Origin: Lentisphaeria bacterium
GTDB lineage: Bacteria; Verrucomicrobiota; Lentisphaeria; Victivallales; Victivallaceae
Assembly: GCA_900768505.1 (NCBI GenBank)
Contig: CAAGED010000031.1
Location: forward strand, 1 to 64,000
DNA: 64,000 nucleotides
Reading direction: 5' to 3'
Shown here: positions 40,984 to 50,090 of the stretch, piece by piece
Numbering within the stretch: the first letter of the stretch is position 1
How the letters are laid out: each line of letters starts with the position of its first letter
Translations under genes and position numbers: made by a program
The notes under the pieces: generated by a model
Told to the model about the DNA's origin: nothing
The model's input: only the letters and a program-made list of their open reading frames with translations
Database searches by the model: none

Positions 40984-41865
40984 TTGATTCAGTTCAAAGT
41001 GAGTAACCGATCACAACTTTCCGCCATTCGCCGCAAATACTGCGGCGATTGGCTTTTTTACCGTTCCGGGGAAATTTTGGGATTGTTGAATCCGAAATTT
41101 GTCAGCGACGAGCGGTTTCTCGTCGAATTGCCGCTGCAGCCCAGCCGGGAAAACATTCACGGCGAAATTCTCAAGGACTCCAAATCAGTGCTGGTTTATT
41201 TGGAGTTGGAGAAGGAGTTGTTTGTGAAATTCTACCGTCCGCGAAATTTAGCCAGAGCGATAAGATATTCATTTTTCCGACGTAAACGCAGCAGCAATTC
41301 CCTGATCACGGCGCTTAATTTGGCACGGATTGGCATTGACACGCCGCAAGTGGCGGGTATTGCCCAGCTGGAAGATGACAATGGGGTATATTCCGGAGAT
41401 TATCTGATTACCGAGAATATAAGCAGTAAAGTTTGCTTTCTTGACAAACGTCTGCCTGAAATACTGCAATTGCCTTCCACCAGATTCCAACAATTTATTG
41501 CCGCACTGAGCGGAATGACCGCACAACTTCACAATAACGGAATTTACCACGGCGATTTAAGTTTGCGCAATATTTACTGCCGAAGCACCAACATAGCGGA
41601 GAAGTTTGCGGCGGCACAATTCGGGTTAATTGACTTGGACGGAGCAGAAAATCACCTCTCGCCTCTTTCGCTTACGGCACGACGGAGCGAAGCGGCACGC
41701 ATTATCTCCTCCTTTGTTAAATTAGCCGGATTTCATCAAATTAATTTATCCCGACCCAAGTTGACTGAATGCTTCACCGCCAATTATTTCGAACATACCG
41801 GCGTGGAGTTGAACGGCCGCGGCTTGGAGAAACGCATTGATTATTTGATTGCGAGAAAACGCTGA
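40984..41865 (+). CDS. WaaP/Kdo-kinase-like lipopolysaccharide kinase family protein
   Basis: Up to 293 residues if started at TTG 40984; a GTG nine codons on is another option and neither has a clear ribosome binding site. The kinase-like fold has FVKFYRPRNLARAIRY, DYLITENIS, then the catalytic loop LHNNGIYHGDLSLRNIYC with H-G-D-x4-N, and FGLIDLDGAE replacing the DFG metal motif. This pattern belongs to bacterial LPS-core and Kdo kinases, which phosphorylate lipid-A-linked sugars on the inner face of the membrane. It is not in a visible LPS cluster. The 3' neighbour rnc is 166 bases away. Confidence 0.8.
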   Translation: MIQFKVSNRSQLSAIRRKYCGDWLFYRSGEILGLLNPKFVSDERFLVELPLQPSRENIHGEILKDSKSVLVYLELEKELFVKFYRPRNLARAIRYSFFRRKRSSNSLITALNLARIGIDTPQVAGIAQLEDDNGVYSGDYLITENISSKVCFLDKRLPEILQLPSTRFQQFIAALSGMTAQLHNNGIYHGDLSLRNIYCRSTNIAEKFAAAQFGLIDLDGAENHLSPLSLTARRSEAARIISSFVKLAGFHQINLSRPKLTECFTANYFEHTGVELNGRGLEKRIDYLIARKR

Positions 41866-42031
41866 ACCTTTGCAGTGCGGCGCAAAAAATCCCGGCCGAA
41901 AATCAAATTATGAAATGATTAAAAAAAAACACTTTTTAAGATATACAATTTGCTTTTACGTCGAATTGGTTTACTTTTGAAAACGTGCACAATGCAGTAA
42001 CAACCTTTTATGGGTCAAATGCAAATCTTTT

Positions 42032-42772
42032 ATGGAAGAGTTTGAAATGGCGGAAGATATCGAAAAATTAAAAATTATTATAAATTATACTTTCAATGAA
42101 CGTTCATTGCTGCGTCAGGCTCTGACTCATCGCTCCAAGGCAGTGGAGGCTCATTTGGATTATGACAATCAACGACTGGAATTTCTGGGCGATGCCGTGT
42201 TGGAAATAATTCTTTCCGAACACCTCTACCGCAAATTTCCCCGGGCGCAGGAGGGAATGCTCACGCAAATCCGATCCGCAATGGTTCAACAGGATACATT
42301 GGCCGCTCTGGCACGAAAAATGAACCTTGGCGCATTCATCCTTCTGGGCAACGGCGAAATCGAAAACGACGGTGCCAACCGGGACTCCACATTGGCCGAC
42401 CTCTTTGAGTCGGTTCTGGGCGCAGTATATCTGGACGGCGGTCTGGAAGCAGCCCGGCAACTGGTAATCGGCCGCATGGAGGAGTTGTTCCCCGAACCGG
42501 AAAAACTGCTGCTGGGGCTGAATCCCAAGGGTGCGCTGCAGGAATATACTCAATCCAAGTGGAACACCTCACCGGTTTACCACACCATCAACGTCAGCGG
42601 CCCGGATCACCAGCCGCAATACGAAGTGCAGGTGCAGGTACACAATATGAGCGCAACCGGCAAGGCGCAAAACCGGCGGCAGGCGGAATCTCAGGCGGCT
42701 AAAAATTTATTGCTGATGATTGCCCGGGAAGACCCCCAATTGCTGAAATTCGAGATGCGCAATTTTAATTAA
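42032..42772 (+). CDS. rnc: Ribonuclease III
   Basis: 246 residues, or slightly fewer if Met6 is used, as GGAAGAG lies just before that ATG. The catalytic domain has the signature NQRLEFLGDAVLEIILSEHL and DLFESVLGAVYLDGG with the metal-binding Glu/Asp residues. The C-terminal dsRNA-binding domain shows NPKGALQEYTQSKW, YEVQVQV and NRRQAESQAAKNLL. It processes rRNA and structured mRNAs. It lies 19 bases upstream of the Fe-alcohol dehydrogenase gene, but the pair has no obvious link. Confidence 0.97.
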   Translation: MEEFEMAEDIEKLKIIINYTFNERSLLRQALTHRSKAVEAHLDYDNQRLEFLGDAVLEIILSEHLYRKFPRAQEGMLTQIRSAMVQQDTLAALARKMNLGAFILLGNGEIENDGANRDSTLADLFESVLGAVYLDGGLEAARQLVIGRMEELFPEPEKLLLGLNPKGALQEYTQSKWNTSPVYHTINVSGPDHQPQYEVQVQVHNMSATGKAQNRRQAESQAAKNLLLMIAREDPQLLKFEMRNFN

Positions 42773-42791
42773 TTTGCGGCAAGGAGTAGCC

Positions 42792-43919
42792 ATGCAAAAA
42801 TATACCTTGGAATTTCCGGGCAAAGTGGTGTTAGGAGAAGGAGTGCTTGCCCGCATTCATAATTTTTTGCCCGAACAAACCCGTCGGGTGTTAGTTTTGG
42901 TCGGGAATTCCGCAATAAAAAATCAAATTGACGCCCGCTTGAAGGAGTATTTATCCGACTTGGAATTAAGTTTTCTCCCCCTGCCCCCAGGCGAACCCAA
43001 AGTGGCGGCTTTAATGCCGGTTATTGAGCAGTGCCGTCATCTGAAGAGATTTGACGCCGTGGCGGCCGCAGGCGGCGGCAGCGTGATTGACAGCGGGAAG
43101 ATCATTGCCGCCATGCTGACCAATTCAGGAGAGCTGACGGATTATCACGCCGGAAAATTATCATTGCATCACAATAAAGTTTTTACTATCGCCATTCCAA
43201 CGGTTTCCGGTGCCGGAGCAGAGGTATCCCCCAATGCGGTATTGACGGCCGGCGACAATTCATACAAGAAATCCATCCGCTCCCAACTGCTGATTCCGGA
43301 GGTGGCGTTGATTGATTCCGAATTGACCGCCACACTGCCCCGAAACTTGACCGTGCAGGGGGGATTCGACGCCCTGACTCAAGCCATTGAAAGTTTCAGC
43401 GGCAAGGCGGCCAACTGGAGTACCCTGGGGTTTTCAATTCAGGCGTTCCGGAATATTTTTACCGGCTTGCCTGGAGCTGCGGTCAATGACCGGGAGTGCC
43501 GTTTTGCCCTGGCCGAGGGGGCAATGCTGGCGGGGTTGGCATTGCAAAGCGGTTTGGGGGCAGTGCATGCATTGGCGCATCCGATCGGGTTGACTTATCA
43601 ACTGCCCCATGGTTTGGTGTGCGGAATACTGCTGCCGGAGGTACTGGCGGCTAATCTGGCGCAAGCACCGGGATATTTGGATTATCTGGCCGGCAGTCTG
43701 GGCATTAAAGGCAGCGGGGAGTTGATTAAATTAATTCGCCAGTTGCAGACTAATTTGCAATTGCCGGTAAAATTTTCACCATCCACTCTGAATGAAAATG
43801 ATTACCCGGCAATCGTCGCTCAGGCGAAACAATCCCGCAATATGCAAAATAATCCGGTAGTGTTGAGTGATGAGGCTTTAAATAAAATTTTACGGAAGGT
43901 AACCGCCACCAATGAGTGA
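42792..43919 (+). CDS. Iron-containing alcohol dehydrogenase family protein
   Basis: 375 residues from the ATG at 42792, chosen for its AAGGAG box. Type III Fe-ADH features: cofactor loop AAGGGSVIDSGKIIAAML, IPTVSGAGAEVSPNAVLT, DALTQAIESFSGKAANW and the metal-binding His region AVHALAHPIGLTYQLPHGL. It reduces an aldehyde or oxidises an alcohol with NAD(P). Substrate unknown. It overlaps a PfkB-family kinase gene by eight bases, so a linked role in sugar or polyol metabolism is plausible. Confidence 0.88.
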   Translation: MQKYTLEFPGKVVLGEGVLARIHNFLPEQTRRVLVLVGNSAIKNQIDARLKEYLSDLELSFLPLPPGEPKVAALMPVIEQCRHLKRFDAVAAAGGGSVIDSGKIIAAMLTNSGELTDYHAGKLSLHHNKVFTIAIPTVSGAGAEVSPNAVLTAGDNSYKKSIRSQLLIPEVALIDSELTATLPRNLTVQGGFDALTQAIESFSGKAANWSTLGFSIQAFRNIFTGLPGAAVNDRECRFALAEGAMLAGLALQSGLGAVHALAHPIGLTYQLPHGLVCGILLPEVLAANLAQAPGYLDYLAGSLGIKGSGELIKLIRQLQTNLQLPVKFSPSTLNENDYPAIVAQAKQSRNMQNNPVVLSDEALNKILRKVTATNE

Positions 43920-44850
43920 CAACGGGAAAATTTTGGTTCTGGGAACAAATCCGGCGTGGCAAAAACGCTTGACATTCCGGCAATTGAATCTGAAACAAGT
44001 AAACCGGGCCGCCGCAATGGAACAATTCGCCTCCGGCAAGGGGATAAATTTTTGCCGGGCGATGAAGTGCTTCGGAGTAACCGAATTGGAGCTGCTGCAC
44101 TTTCTGGGCGGTGCCAACGGGGAAAAAATCCGCAATTATTTATCCTCCGAGGAGATTTACCATCTGGCGATTCCAATTTCCGGTGAAACCCGCTGCTGCA
44201 TCACAATGAAAAATTCAGCCGACGGGGAAACAACGGAAATTATTGAGCCTTCCAGCCAGGTCAGTCAGCTGGAATACGATAGTTTTCTGGCCGCAATGGA
44301 GCAAAAAATCCCTCAGTCCGCCGGATGCGCCGTTTGCGGTTCGCCGCCGGACAACAAATCCGAGCAGCTTTACTTTGCGGCTGCGGCGCTGACTTACCGT
44401 CAACGCAAAATATTTTTTGTGGATTATTATAAAAATCTGGATAAAATATATGCCGCCAACCCACAAACAATTTTAAAAATAAATCAAATTGAACTCGCCG
44501 CCGCCACCGGAGAAAGGGATATAATCAGCGCATTGCGGATTCTTAGCGAAAAATTCGGCGCAATCCTCAGCATAATCACCGCCGGTGCGGAGCAGGTTTA
44601 TCTGCAGGATCATGAAAAAATTTACCGTGCCACGGTTCCGCCGGTTGATCCGGTAATAAACCCAATCGGTTGCGGCGACACCTTCGGCGGCGTCTTTTTA
44701 GCCCAGTACCTGCAAAGCGGCGACCTGCTGACTGCTTTCCGTTACGGAATCGCCGCCGGGTCGGCCAACTGTTTGACGCCGTTATGCGGCGACTTCCGAT
44801 TGAGTGATCTGGGGCAATTGCTGAAAAATATTAAAGTGGAATTATTATAG
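43912..44850 (+). CDS. PfkB-family sugar kinase, 1-phosphofructokinase-like
   Basis: 312 residues. The N-terminus (VLGTNPAWQKRLTF) is the FruK/LacC type, and SGKGINFCRAMKCFGV matches the G-G-K-G-x-N-x-A signature region (here ASGKGIN). The C-terminal signature is NPIGCGDTFGGVFLAQYLQS with the catalytic Asp. FruK and LacC phosphorylate sugar phosphates such as fructose 1-phosphate or tagatose 6-phosphate. It is coupled to the Fe-ADH gene by overlap. The exact sugar is open. Confidence 0.85.
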   Translation: MSDNGKILVLGTNPAWQKRLTFRQLNLKQVNRAAAMEQFASGKGINFCRAMKCFGVTELELLHFLGGANGEKIRNYLSSEEIYHLAIPISGETRCCITMKNSADGETTEIIEPSSQVSQLEYDSFLAAMEQKIPQSAGCAVCGSPPDNKSEQLYFAAAALTYRQRKIFFVDYYKNLDKIYAANPQTILKINQIELAAATGERDIISALRILSEKFGAILSIITAGAEQVYLQDHEKIYRATVPPVDPVINPIGCGDTFGGVFLAQYLQSGDLLTAFRYGIAAGSANCLTPLCGDFRLSDLGQLLKNIKVELL

Positions 44851-44871
44851 CCAAACAAAGGGTAATTAATC

Positions 44872-45981
44872 ATGAGTGAGAAAGATGAAAGAGATATGGA
44901 CAGCGCCGCCACCACGGCTCACGCCGACTCGCGGCAGGTGATTAACATTATCAATAAAGTACCAAAACATCGAAACGGCTGCATGATAAGTTTCATTGTT
45001 TTTTTAATTTTTATTGTCGTATTGATTATTTTAGGAAAATTTTCCACCAAATCAGTCGGCCGTGAAATGATTCTGGACAAGGATTCACTGAAAAAGAATT
45101 TTGTGAGCGGCAATACCTACTCCGCCAACCAGATACTGATAATCAAAATCAACGGCGTCATCGCCTTCAATGACAACGGCAGCAGTTTTCTCTCGGAAGA
45201 TATTGCCTCCGCCGAAGCCATCTGCACCCAATTGGAGGCGGCGGCTGAAGATCGGGAAATTTGCGGCGTTATTCTGCAAATCAACTCCCCCGGCGGCGAA
45301 GTAGTGGCGGCAGATACCATTTACAACGCCATTCTGAAATTCAAAGAGAGCGGGAAGCCAATTGTAACGCAGATGGAGTCCGTGGCGGCCTCCGGCGGTT
45401 ATTACATCGCCGCTCCCACCGACCAAATTATCGCCAACGAATTGACCACCACCGGCAGTATCGGAGTAATTATTCAATCATACAAATATTATGAATTGCT
45501 GAACAAGCTGGGCGTTCACTCCGAATCCTACACTTCCGGCGATAAAAAAGACATTCTTTCTCCCAACCGTGCCACCACGCCGGAAGAACAAAAAATTCTG
45601 CAGCATCACATTGATAAAGTATTTGAACGTTTTATTTCCATCGTGGCGGCCAACCGGAAGGGCTTGAGCGTGGAAGGTATTAAATCATCGCCAATCGCCA
45701 GCGGACAAATTTTTCTGGGATCAGAGGCATTGGAGCTGAATTTAGTGGATAAGTTGGGATATTTTCAGGACGCAGTAGACACGATTTGTAAATTCAGTGA
45801 TATTTCGCCGGAAGATTGCCTCATTGTGAAATATTATATTGAACCTGATTTCATCCGACAGCTGGGAAACATGTTTGCGGGGAGCAACCCGCGGGAATTC
45901 CGGCTTGCCCTGCCGGGAACGGCAAATCGCATTTCAACCCGTAACGGACTTTTTTATTATTTAGCGCCGGAAATGAGATAA
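44872..45981 (+). CDS. sppA: Signal peptide peptidase SppA, short form
   Basis: 369 residues. One membrane anchor at about 40-60 (MISFIVFLIFIVVLIILG) after a polar cytoplasmic start. The S49 protease domain has VILQINSPGGEVVAADTIYN, and the nucleophile Ser in MESVAASGGYYIAAPTDQI. The general-base Lys is probably in YTSGDKKDILSP. It digests leftover signal peptides in the inner membrane. A single S49 domain marks the Gram-positive/PVC short form, not the double E. coli form. It begins 21 bases after the kinase gene. Confidence 0.93.
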   Translation: MSEKDERDMDSAATTAHADSRQVINIINKVPKHRNGCMISFIVFLIFIVVLIILGKFSTKSVGREMILDKDSLKKNFVSGNTYSANQILIIKINGVIAFNDNGSSFLSEDIASAEAICTQLEAAAEDREICGVILQINSPGGEVVAADTIYNAILKFKESGKPIVTQMESVAASGGYYIAAPTDQIIANELTTTGSIGVIIQSYKYYELLNKLGVHSESYTSGDKKDILSPNRATTPEEQKILQHHIDKVFERFISIVAANRKGLSVEGIKSSPIASGQIFLGSEALELNLVDKLGYFQDAVDTICKFSDISPEDCLIVKYYIEPDFIRQLGNMFAGSNPREFRLALPGTANRISTRNGLFYYLAPEMR

Positions 45982-46085
45982 AAAGAGCAGATTACTCACA
46001 GCCGGCGGAATGGTATTTTTTTTCGACCATGCTATATTATGTTAAATTTATTTTGCAAATCTGATAAATATGTAAGGATTGACAA

Positions 46086-47267
46086 ATGACTAAAATCGGT
46101 ACAGCTCTCACAAATTCAGCCACCAAAGTCCTCTTTTGCGGCTCCGGCGAACTCGGCAAAGAGGTCGTAATTGAAATGCAGCGCCTTGGCATCGAAACCA
46201 TCGCCGTGGATCGTTATCCCAATGCTCCGGCAATGCAGGTGGCACACCGCTCACACGTTATAAACATGCTGGACAAAGCGGAACTACGCCGGGTGATCGA
46301 GTTGGAAAAACCGGATTATATCGTACCGGAAGTCGAAGCAATCGCCACTGACGTGCTTCTGCAGTTGGAGCATGAGGGGTACAATGTGATCCCCAGCGCC
46401 AAAGCTACGGTTTTAACCATGAACCGGGAGGGAATTCGTCGTTTAGCGGCGGAAGAACTGCATTTGAAAACCAGTCCGTATAAATTTGCCAGCACCTACG
46501 AGGAGTTCATTGCGGCGGTAAAAGCCATCGGAACCCCCTGCGTGGTTAAGCCGATCATGTCCTCCAGCGGCCACGGCCAAAGCGTGGTCAAATGCGAAAA
46601 CGATATTGTCAGGGCCTGGCAGATTTCCCAGGAAGGCGGCCGAGCCGGCAGCGGCAAAGTGATTGTGGAAGGGTTCATCAAGTTTGACTACGAAATTACC
46701 ATGCTCACCGTGCGGCATATCGGCGGCACCAGTTTTCTGGAGCCGGTCGGCCATCATCAGGTGGACGGAGATTACCGGGAATCCTGGCAGCCTCAGACCA
46801 TGAGCGCCACGGCATTGGAAAAAGCCCGGCATATTGCCAAGGAGATTACCGACGCATTGGGTGGAAGAGGAATTTTCGGCGTGGAACTTTTTGTCTGCGG
46901 TGACGAAGTTATTTTCAGTGAAGTTTCACCCCGTCCCCATGATACCGGCATGGTAACACTTATTTCCCAGGATCTTTCGGAATTTGCCCTGCATGCCCGG
47001 GCAATTTTGGGATTGCCGATTCCTAATATTGCCTTCCACGGCCCCAGTGCCTCCAAGGCAATCGTGGCATTCGGCGACTCAAAATCGGTCAGCTTCACGG
47101 ATTTGGATGCCGTTCTGGCGGAACCGGACACCGCATTGCGTCTTTTCGGCAAACCGGAAGTCCGCGGCCATCGTCGGGTGGGAGTGGTTTTGGCCCGGGA
47201 CAAATCAGTACCAGAAGCACTGGCCAAAGCGGAACGCTCAGCGGCCAAACTGCAAATCATTCTGTAA
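46086..47267 (+). CDS. purT: Formate-dependent phosphoribosylglycinamide formyltransferase
   Basis: 393 residues, ATP-grasp. N-terminus KVLFCGSGELGKEVVIEMQR, the block DRYPNAPAMQVAHRSHVINM, KPIMSSSGHGQSVVK in the ATP site, EPVGHHQVDGDYRESWQPQ and GIFGVELFVCGDEVIFSEVS with PRPHDTGMVTLI are all PurT. It formylates GAR with formate and ATP, bypassing folate-dependent PurN. It is a single gene with its own terminator. Confidence 0.97.
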   Translation: MTKIGTALTNSATKVLFCGSGELGKEVVIEMQRLGIETIAVDRYPNAPAMQVAHRSHVINMLDKAELRRVIELEKPDYIVPEVEAIATDVLLQLEHEGYNVIPSAKATVLTMNREGIRRLAAEELHLKTSPYKFASTYEEFIAAVKAIGTPCVVKPIMSSSGHGQSVVKCENDIVRAWQISQEGGRAGSGKVIVEGFIKFDYEITMLTVRHIGGTSFLEPVGHHQVDGDYRESWQPQTMSATALEKARHIAKEITDALGGRGIFGVELFVCGDEVIFSEVSPRPHDTGMVTLISQDLSEFALHARAILGLPIPNIAFHGPSASKAIVAFGDSKSVSFTDLDAVLAEPDTALRLFGKPEVRGHRRVGVVLARDKSVPEALAKAERSAAKLQIIL

Positions 47268-47282
47268 AAAAATGTATGGATA

Positions 47283-47321
47283 AAAAATCCGGCCGTTTCA
47301 AGGTCGGATTTTTTTATTTTT
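47283..47321 (+). terminator. Terminator of purT
   Basis: Stem AAAAATCCGGCC/GGTCGGATTTTT (47283-47294 and 47302-47313, one G-T pair) with a 7-base loop, then a T-rich tail. Confidence 0.88.
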
Positions 47322-47345
47322 ATAAAGGTGTATCAGCGAATTTAT

Positions 47346-47642
47346 TCAACTCAAAACCGTACAACGGTAAGCGGCGATATTTCCCTCGGTATCCCGGCAG
47401 CATTTTATTATGCCGATATCGAAAAATTCACCGTCATCGCCAATTTTGCACCCAACAAGCGGCTCCAGTTCCGACTGGAGGAGAAAAAAGCGGCGGCTGA
47501 GTAATTCGCCGTTACCGCTAAACTCCACACTCTCTCCGGAAACTCCCCGGACGGAATAACTCTCATATGCCATATTACCGGCCAGGTCGGCCTCCAGTGG
47601 ATTGAGCAGTTGAAAGGTACGGGCATTCATGAAATTAAACAT
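47346..47642 (-). CDS. Small protein paired with a portal-like gene
   Basis: 98 residues (MFNFMNARTFQLLN), or 94 from a second Met. Beta-rich: RGVSGESVEFSGNGELLSR and GCKIGDDGEFFDIGIIKCCR. I recognise no family, but it follows the portal gene with an eight-base overlap, as head-joining proteins often do in phage morphogenesis clusters. A structural phage role is suggested by context only. No other phage gene follows. Confidence 0.55.
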   Translation of the reverse strand: MFNFMNARTFQLLNPLEADLAGNMAYESYSVRGVSGESVEFSGNGELLSRRFFLLQSELEPLVGCKIGDDGEFFDIGIIKCCRDTEGNIAAYRCTVLS

Positions 47643-49086
47643 TTTTCACCTCATCGGCGGCAATATTTTCAAAATCAGGAGTTTTCCCCGTCGCCTGATT
47701 TGAAATTTCCCGCTGAATTTCATCCCGCACCTCCGGGGATAAACGACGAATTTTTTCCAGCATATTCAAGGCAGTATTACTGATTTCACGCTGAAATGCC
47801 GGCGTTGAAGCCAGTGATTTGATACTCAGCAGTGTCTCGACTGAGTCGCGCATATTCACCACCGCAAAATCTCGGCTGTAAGCTACCTGAAAATCCGGAA
47901 TCGCCCCATCCCAACGCCGCATCAACTGCCATACCTGATTTTCACACTGCTCAACCAAATCCACCCGGCAGGTGAGGAATTGCCGGATATTCTGATAATC
48001 CCACGCCTTGGATTCCGCTGTCTGCGCCACGGCGTTTTCCCGCTGAATCGCCATCCCGACCACGTCGTACAACTCCCGCTTCAAATAAAAATTTTCCTCC
48101 CGAATCTGCGCCGTGTCACTCCCGGATGGCGAAATATACCGACTGATTCCCCGCTCCTCGTTGCTCTCCCACACCGCGGCGGAACGCGCCAGCAGATGGC
48201 TGAATTTGGGTGGTGCCTTGTCATCGGAGGAACTTCCGGCAGAATTAACCGGACGGGCGCTGCGGGCAAAACTCTCCGGAATAACCAGCAAGCCAAACAT
48301 CTGCTTGACAATATTCATCTGCGCCTCGGATTCGTTGTTTAATATGGCGTCACTGATTCGCACGACATCCTCAAACCAGTGGCTGCCGGCAATTCCAACC
48401 CCATCCGCCTCCTGCCCTATCACCAGCGGCACCGCATTTAGATTATGTTCGCCGAATCCGACGCACTCCACCTGTCCGGTAATCAAGTTGCGTTCAAAAA
48501 GCTGCCAATTTTTTCTTGTCCACAAACGGCGCCGCACCGTCGGAACCGCCTCCCTGTAGGGATCAAGTTTATTAATGTTCTGCTCCTCCACAATCGCCCA
48601 GCTCAAGCGTCCGTCCCGGTCAAACGCCCAATCCGGCACCGCCATCGGCGGCAGTGCCAACGCATAAGGCCGGCACTGCCGGAAATCAGGATTTTCCTCC
48701 TCGTCCAGGGCTGGCATCTCCACCAGCAACCAGGCCAGGCCATAAATATTCAGCAACGTGGAAAACTGCCGCATAACCTCATTGGCCCGCAAGCCGCTGC
48801 GGGAGAAATCCTCCACAATATCGCCAGGCGCCTTGGGGCGTTCCGGGTCGCCGGCCAGCGAATATTGGGTGATCAACCGCGCAAGTTTACGAGGATAATT
48901 GAAGTAGTAGGCCCGGCGGCAGCGTTCAACGAATTCCGGCTCAATTTCTGACATATGCCGCACGAGAGCCAGAGAGATATAATTTTCACCTCCGGCGTAG
49001 GCAGCGGCATTGCGTTCAAAGATGCGGCGGTTTTCCAGCAGCAGGGAGTGCCGGCGATTGAAGATGTAATTGAAATCGTTACCCAT
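47635..49086 (-). CDS. Phage portal-like protein (DUF4055-like), isolated
   Basis: 483 residues from the ATG at 49086, preceded by GAAAGG. Features of phage portal proteins: N-terminal helices (NRRHSLLLENRRIFERNAAA), FVERCRRAYYFNYPRKLARL, YGLAWLLVEMPALDEEENP and the C-terminal helical stem (NLIEE-type region YLKRELYDVVGMAIQRENAV, TAESKAWDYQNIRQFLTCRV). DUF4055 portals match this plan, by eye. No terminase, capsid or tail genes are near; only the 98-residue gene is coupled. Base composition is like the neighbours', so the pair is long resident and possibly domesticated. Confidence 0.65.
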   Translation of the reverse strand: MGNDFNYIFNRRHSLLLENRRIFERNAAAYAGGENYISLALVRHMSEIEPEFVERCRRAYYFNYPRKLARLITQYSLAGDPERPKAPGDIVEDFSRSGLRANEVMRQFSTLLNIYGLAWLLVEMPALDEEENPDFRQCRPYALALPPMAVPDWAFDRDGRLSWAIVEEQNINKLDPYREAVPTVRRRLWTRKNWQLFERNLITGQVECVGFGEHNLNAVPLVIGQEADGVGIAGSHWFEDVVRISDAILNNESEAQMNIVKQMFGLLVIPESFARSARPVNSAGSSSDDKAPPKFSHLLARSAAVWESNEERGISRYISPSGSDTAQIREENFYLKRELYDVVGMAIQRENAVAQTAESKAWDYQNIRQFLTCRVDLVEQCENQVWQLMRRWDGAIPDFQVAYSRDFAVVNMRDSVETLLSIKSLASTPAFQREISNTALNMLEKIRRLSPEVRDEIQREISNQATGKTPDFENIAADEVKNV

Positions 49087-49441
49087 AAAAATACCTTTCA
49101 AATTTAAGGAATTATTCAAATCCGTCAGCCGTCATGGAAAATGCCGGCAATAAATCACGCAAAAATGTCAACCGCAATTTGAAATAAGCCGCAAACAGAT
49201 TAATTTAAGGTGGTAGCAAATGAGTTTTTTCTGCCCGGAACAATTCGAGCATATAATAATTAGTTAAAAATTCAGTTAAATCAAACAATTTATACGTTTT
49301 TCAACAATGCAACTGCAAAAACACTCATCAGACCGCCAAAACGGAATAAAAATGCAATGTTTTTTAATTGCCATACCGGGAAACGTGTTATTCAGTGCGA
49401 CACCAAACAACAAAAATGTTTTGCCGCGGGAGATTAAATAA
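49087..49441. other. AT-rich intergenic region upstream of gmk
   Basis: 355 bases without a gene. A TATAAT occurs at 49252-49257 but without a fitting -35 element. Must contain promoters for the portal-like gene (minus) and gmk (plus). Nothing else recognised. Confidence 0.35.
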
Positions 49442-50059
49442 ATGAGTGAACAACTTGGTTCGTTAATCGTCGTTTCCGGTCCATCCGGAGTTGGAAAATC
49501 CACCGTCTGCAAAATTGTGCGGGGAAATTTGCCGGATTTGGAGTTCTCGGTATCCTGCACCACCCGCCGGCCCCGCCCGGGGGAGATTCACGGCCGGGAG
49601 TATTATTTCATCAGCCATGAGGAGTTCGAATCCAGAATCGCCGACGAAGCGTTCGTGGAATACGCTGGGGTCTTCGATAATTATTACGGCACATTAAAAA
49701 GCGAAGTAATCGACCGGGTGAAAGCCGGCAAAGATGTATTTTTGGATATTGACGTGCAGGGCGCAATGCAAATTCAGCAGGCGGCCAAAAATGATCAATT
49801 ACTGGGCAAAGTCAGTGAGTTTATCTTCATCGGCCCCCCTTCCCTAGCGGAACTGGAACGCCGTCTGCGCGGACGCGGCACTGAGAATGCCGAACAATTG
49901 GCATTGCGTTTGGGCAAATCAAAAACGGAACTGGCTTATTGGAAAAAATATAATTACCTGATAATCAATGATCAGGTGGAAATGGCGGCTGAAAAAATGC
50001 TCAGTTTAATTAATTCATTTCGTCTGAAAACCAGCCGTATGGCTGACGATAAGTTTTAA
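49442..50059 (+). CDS. gmk: Guanylate kinase
   Basis: 205 residues. P-loop VVSGPSGVGKSTVCKIV. The GMP-binding region has VSCTTRRPRPGEIHGREYYF and the following FVEYAGVFDNYYGTLKSEV. Mobile lid at RRLRGRGTENAEQLALRL. It converts GMP to GDP. It starts a plus-strand cluster with coaC, trmL, ribD and dxs; the rpoZ gene often found next to gmk is absent. Confidence 0.97.
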   Translation: MSEQLGSLIVVSGPSGVGKSTVCKIVRGNLPDLEFSVSCTTRRPRPGEIHGREYYFISHEEFESRIADEAFVEYAGVFDNYYGTLKSEVIDRVKAGKDVFLDIDVQGAMQIQQAAKNDQLLGKVSEFIFIGPPSLAELERRLRGRGTENAEQLALRLGKSKTELAYWKKYNYLIINDQVEMAAEKMLSLINSFRLKTSRMADDKF

Positions 50060-50090
50060 GATATTTTCCGACTGCGGGAGTGATAAATTT

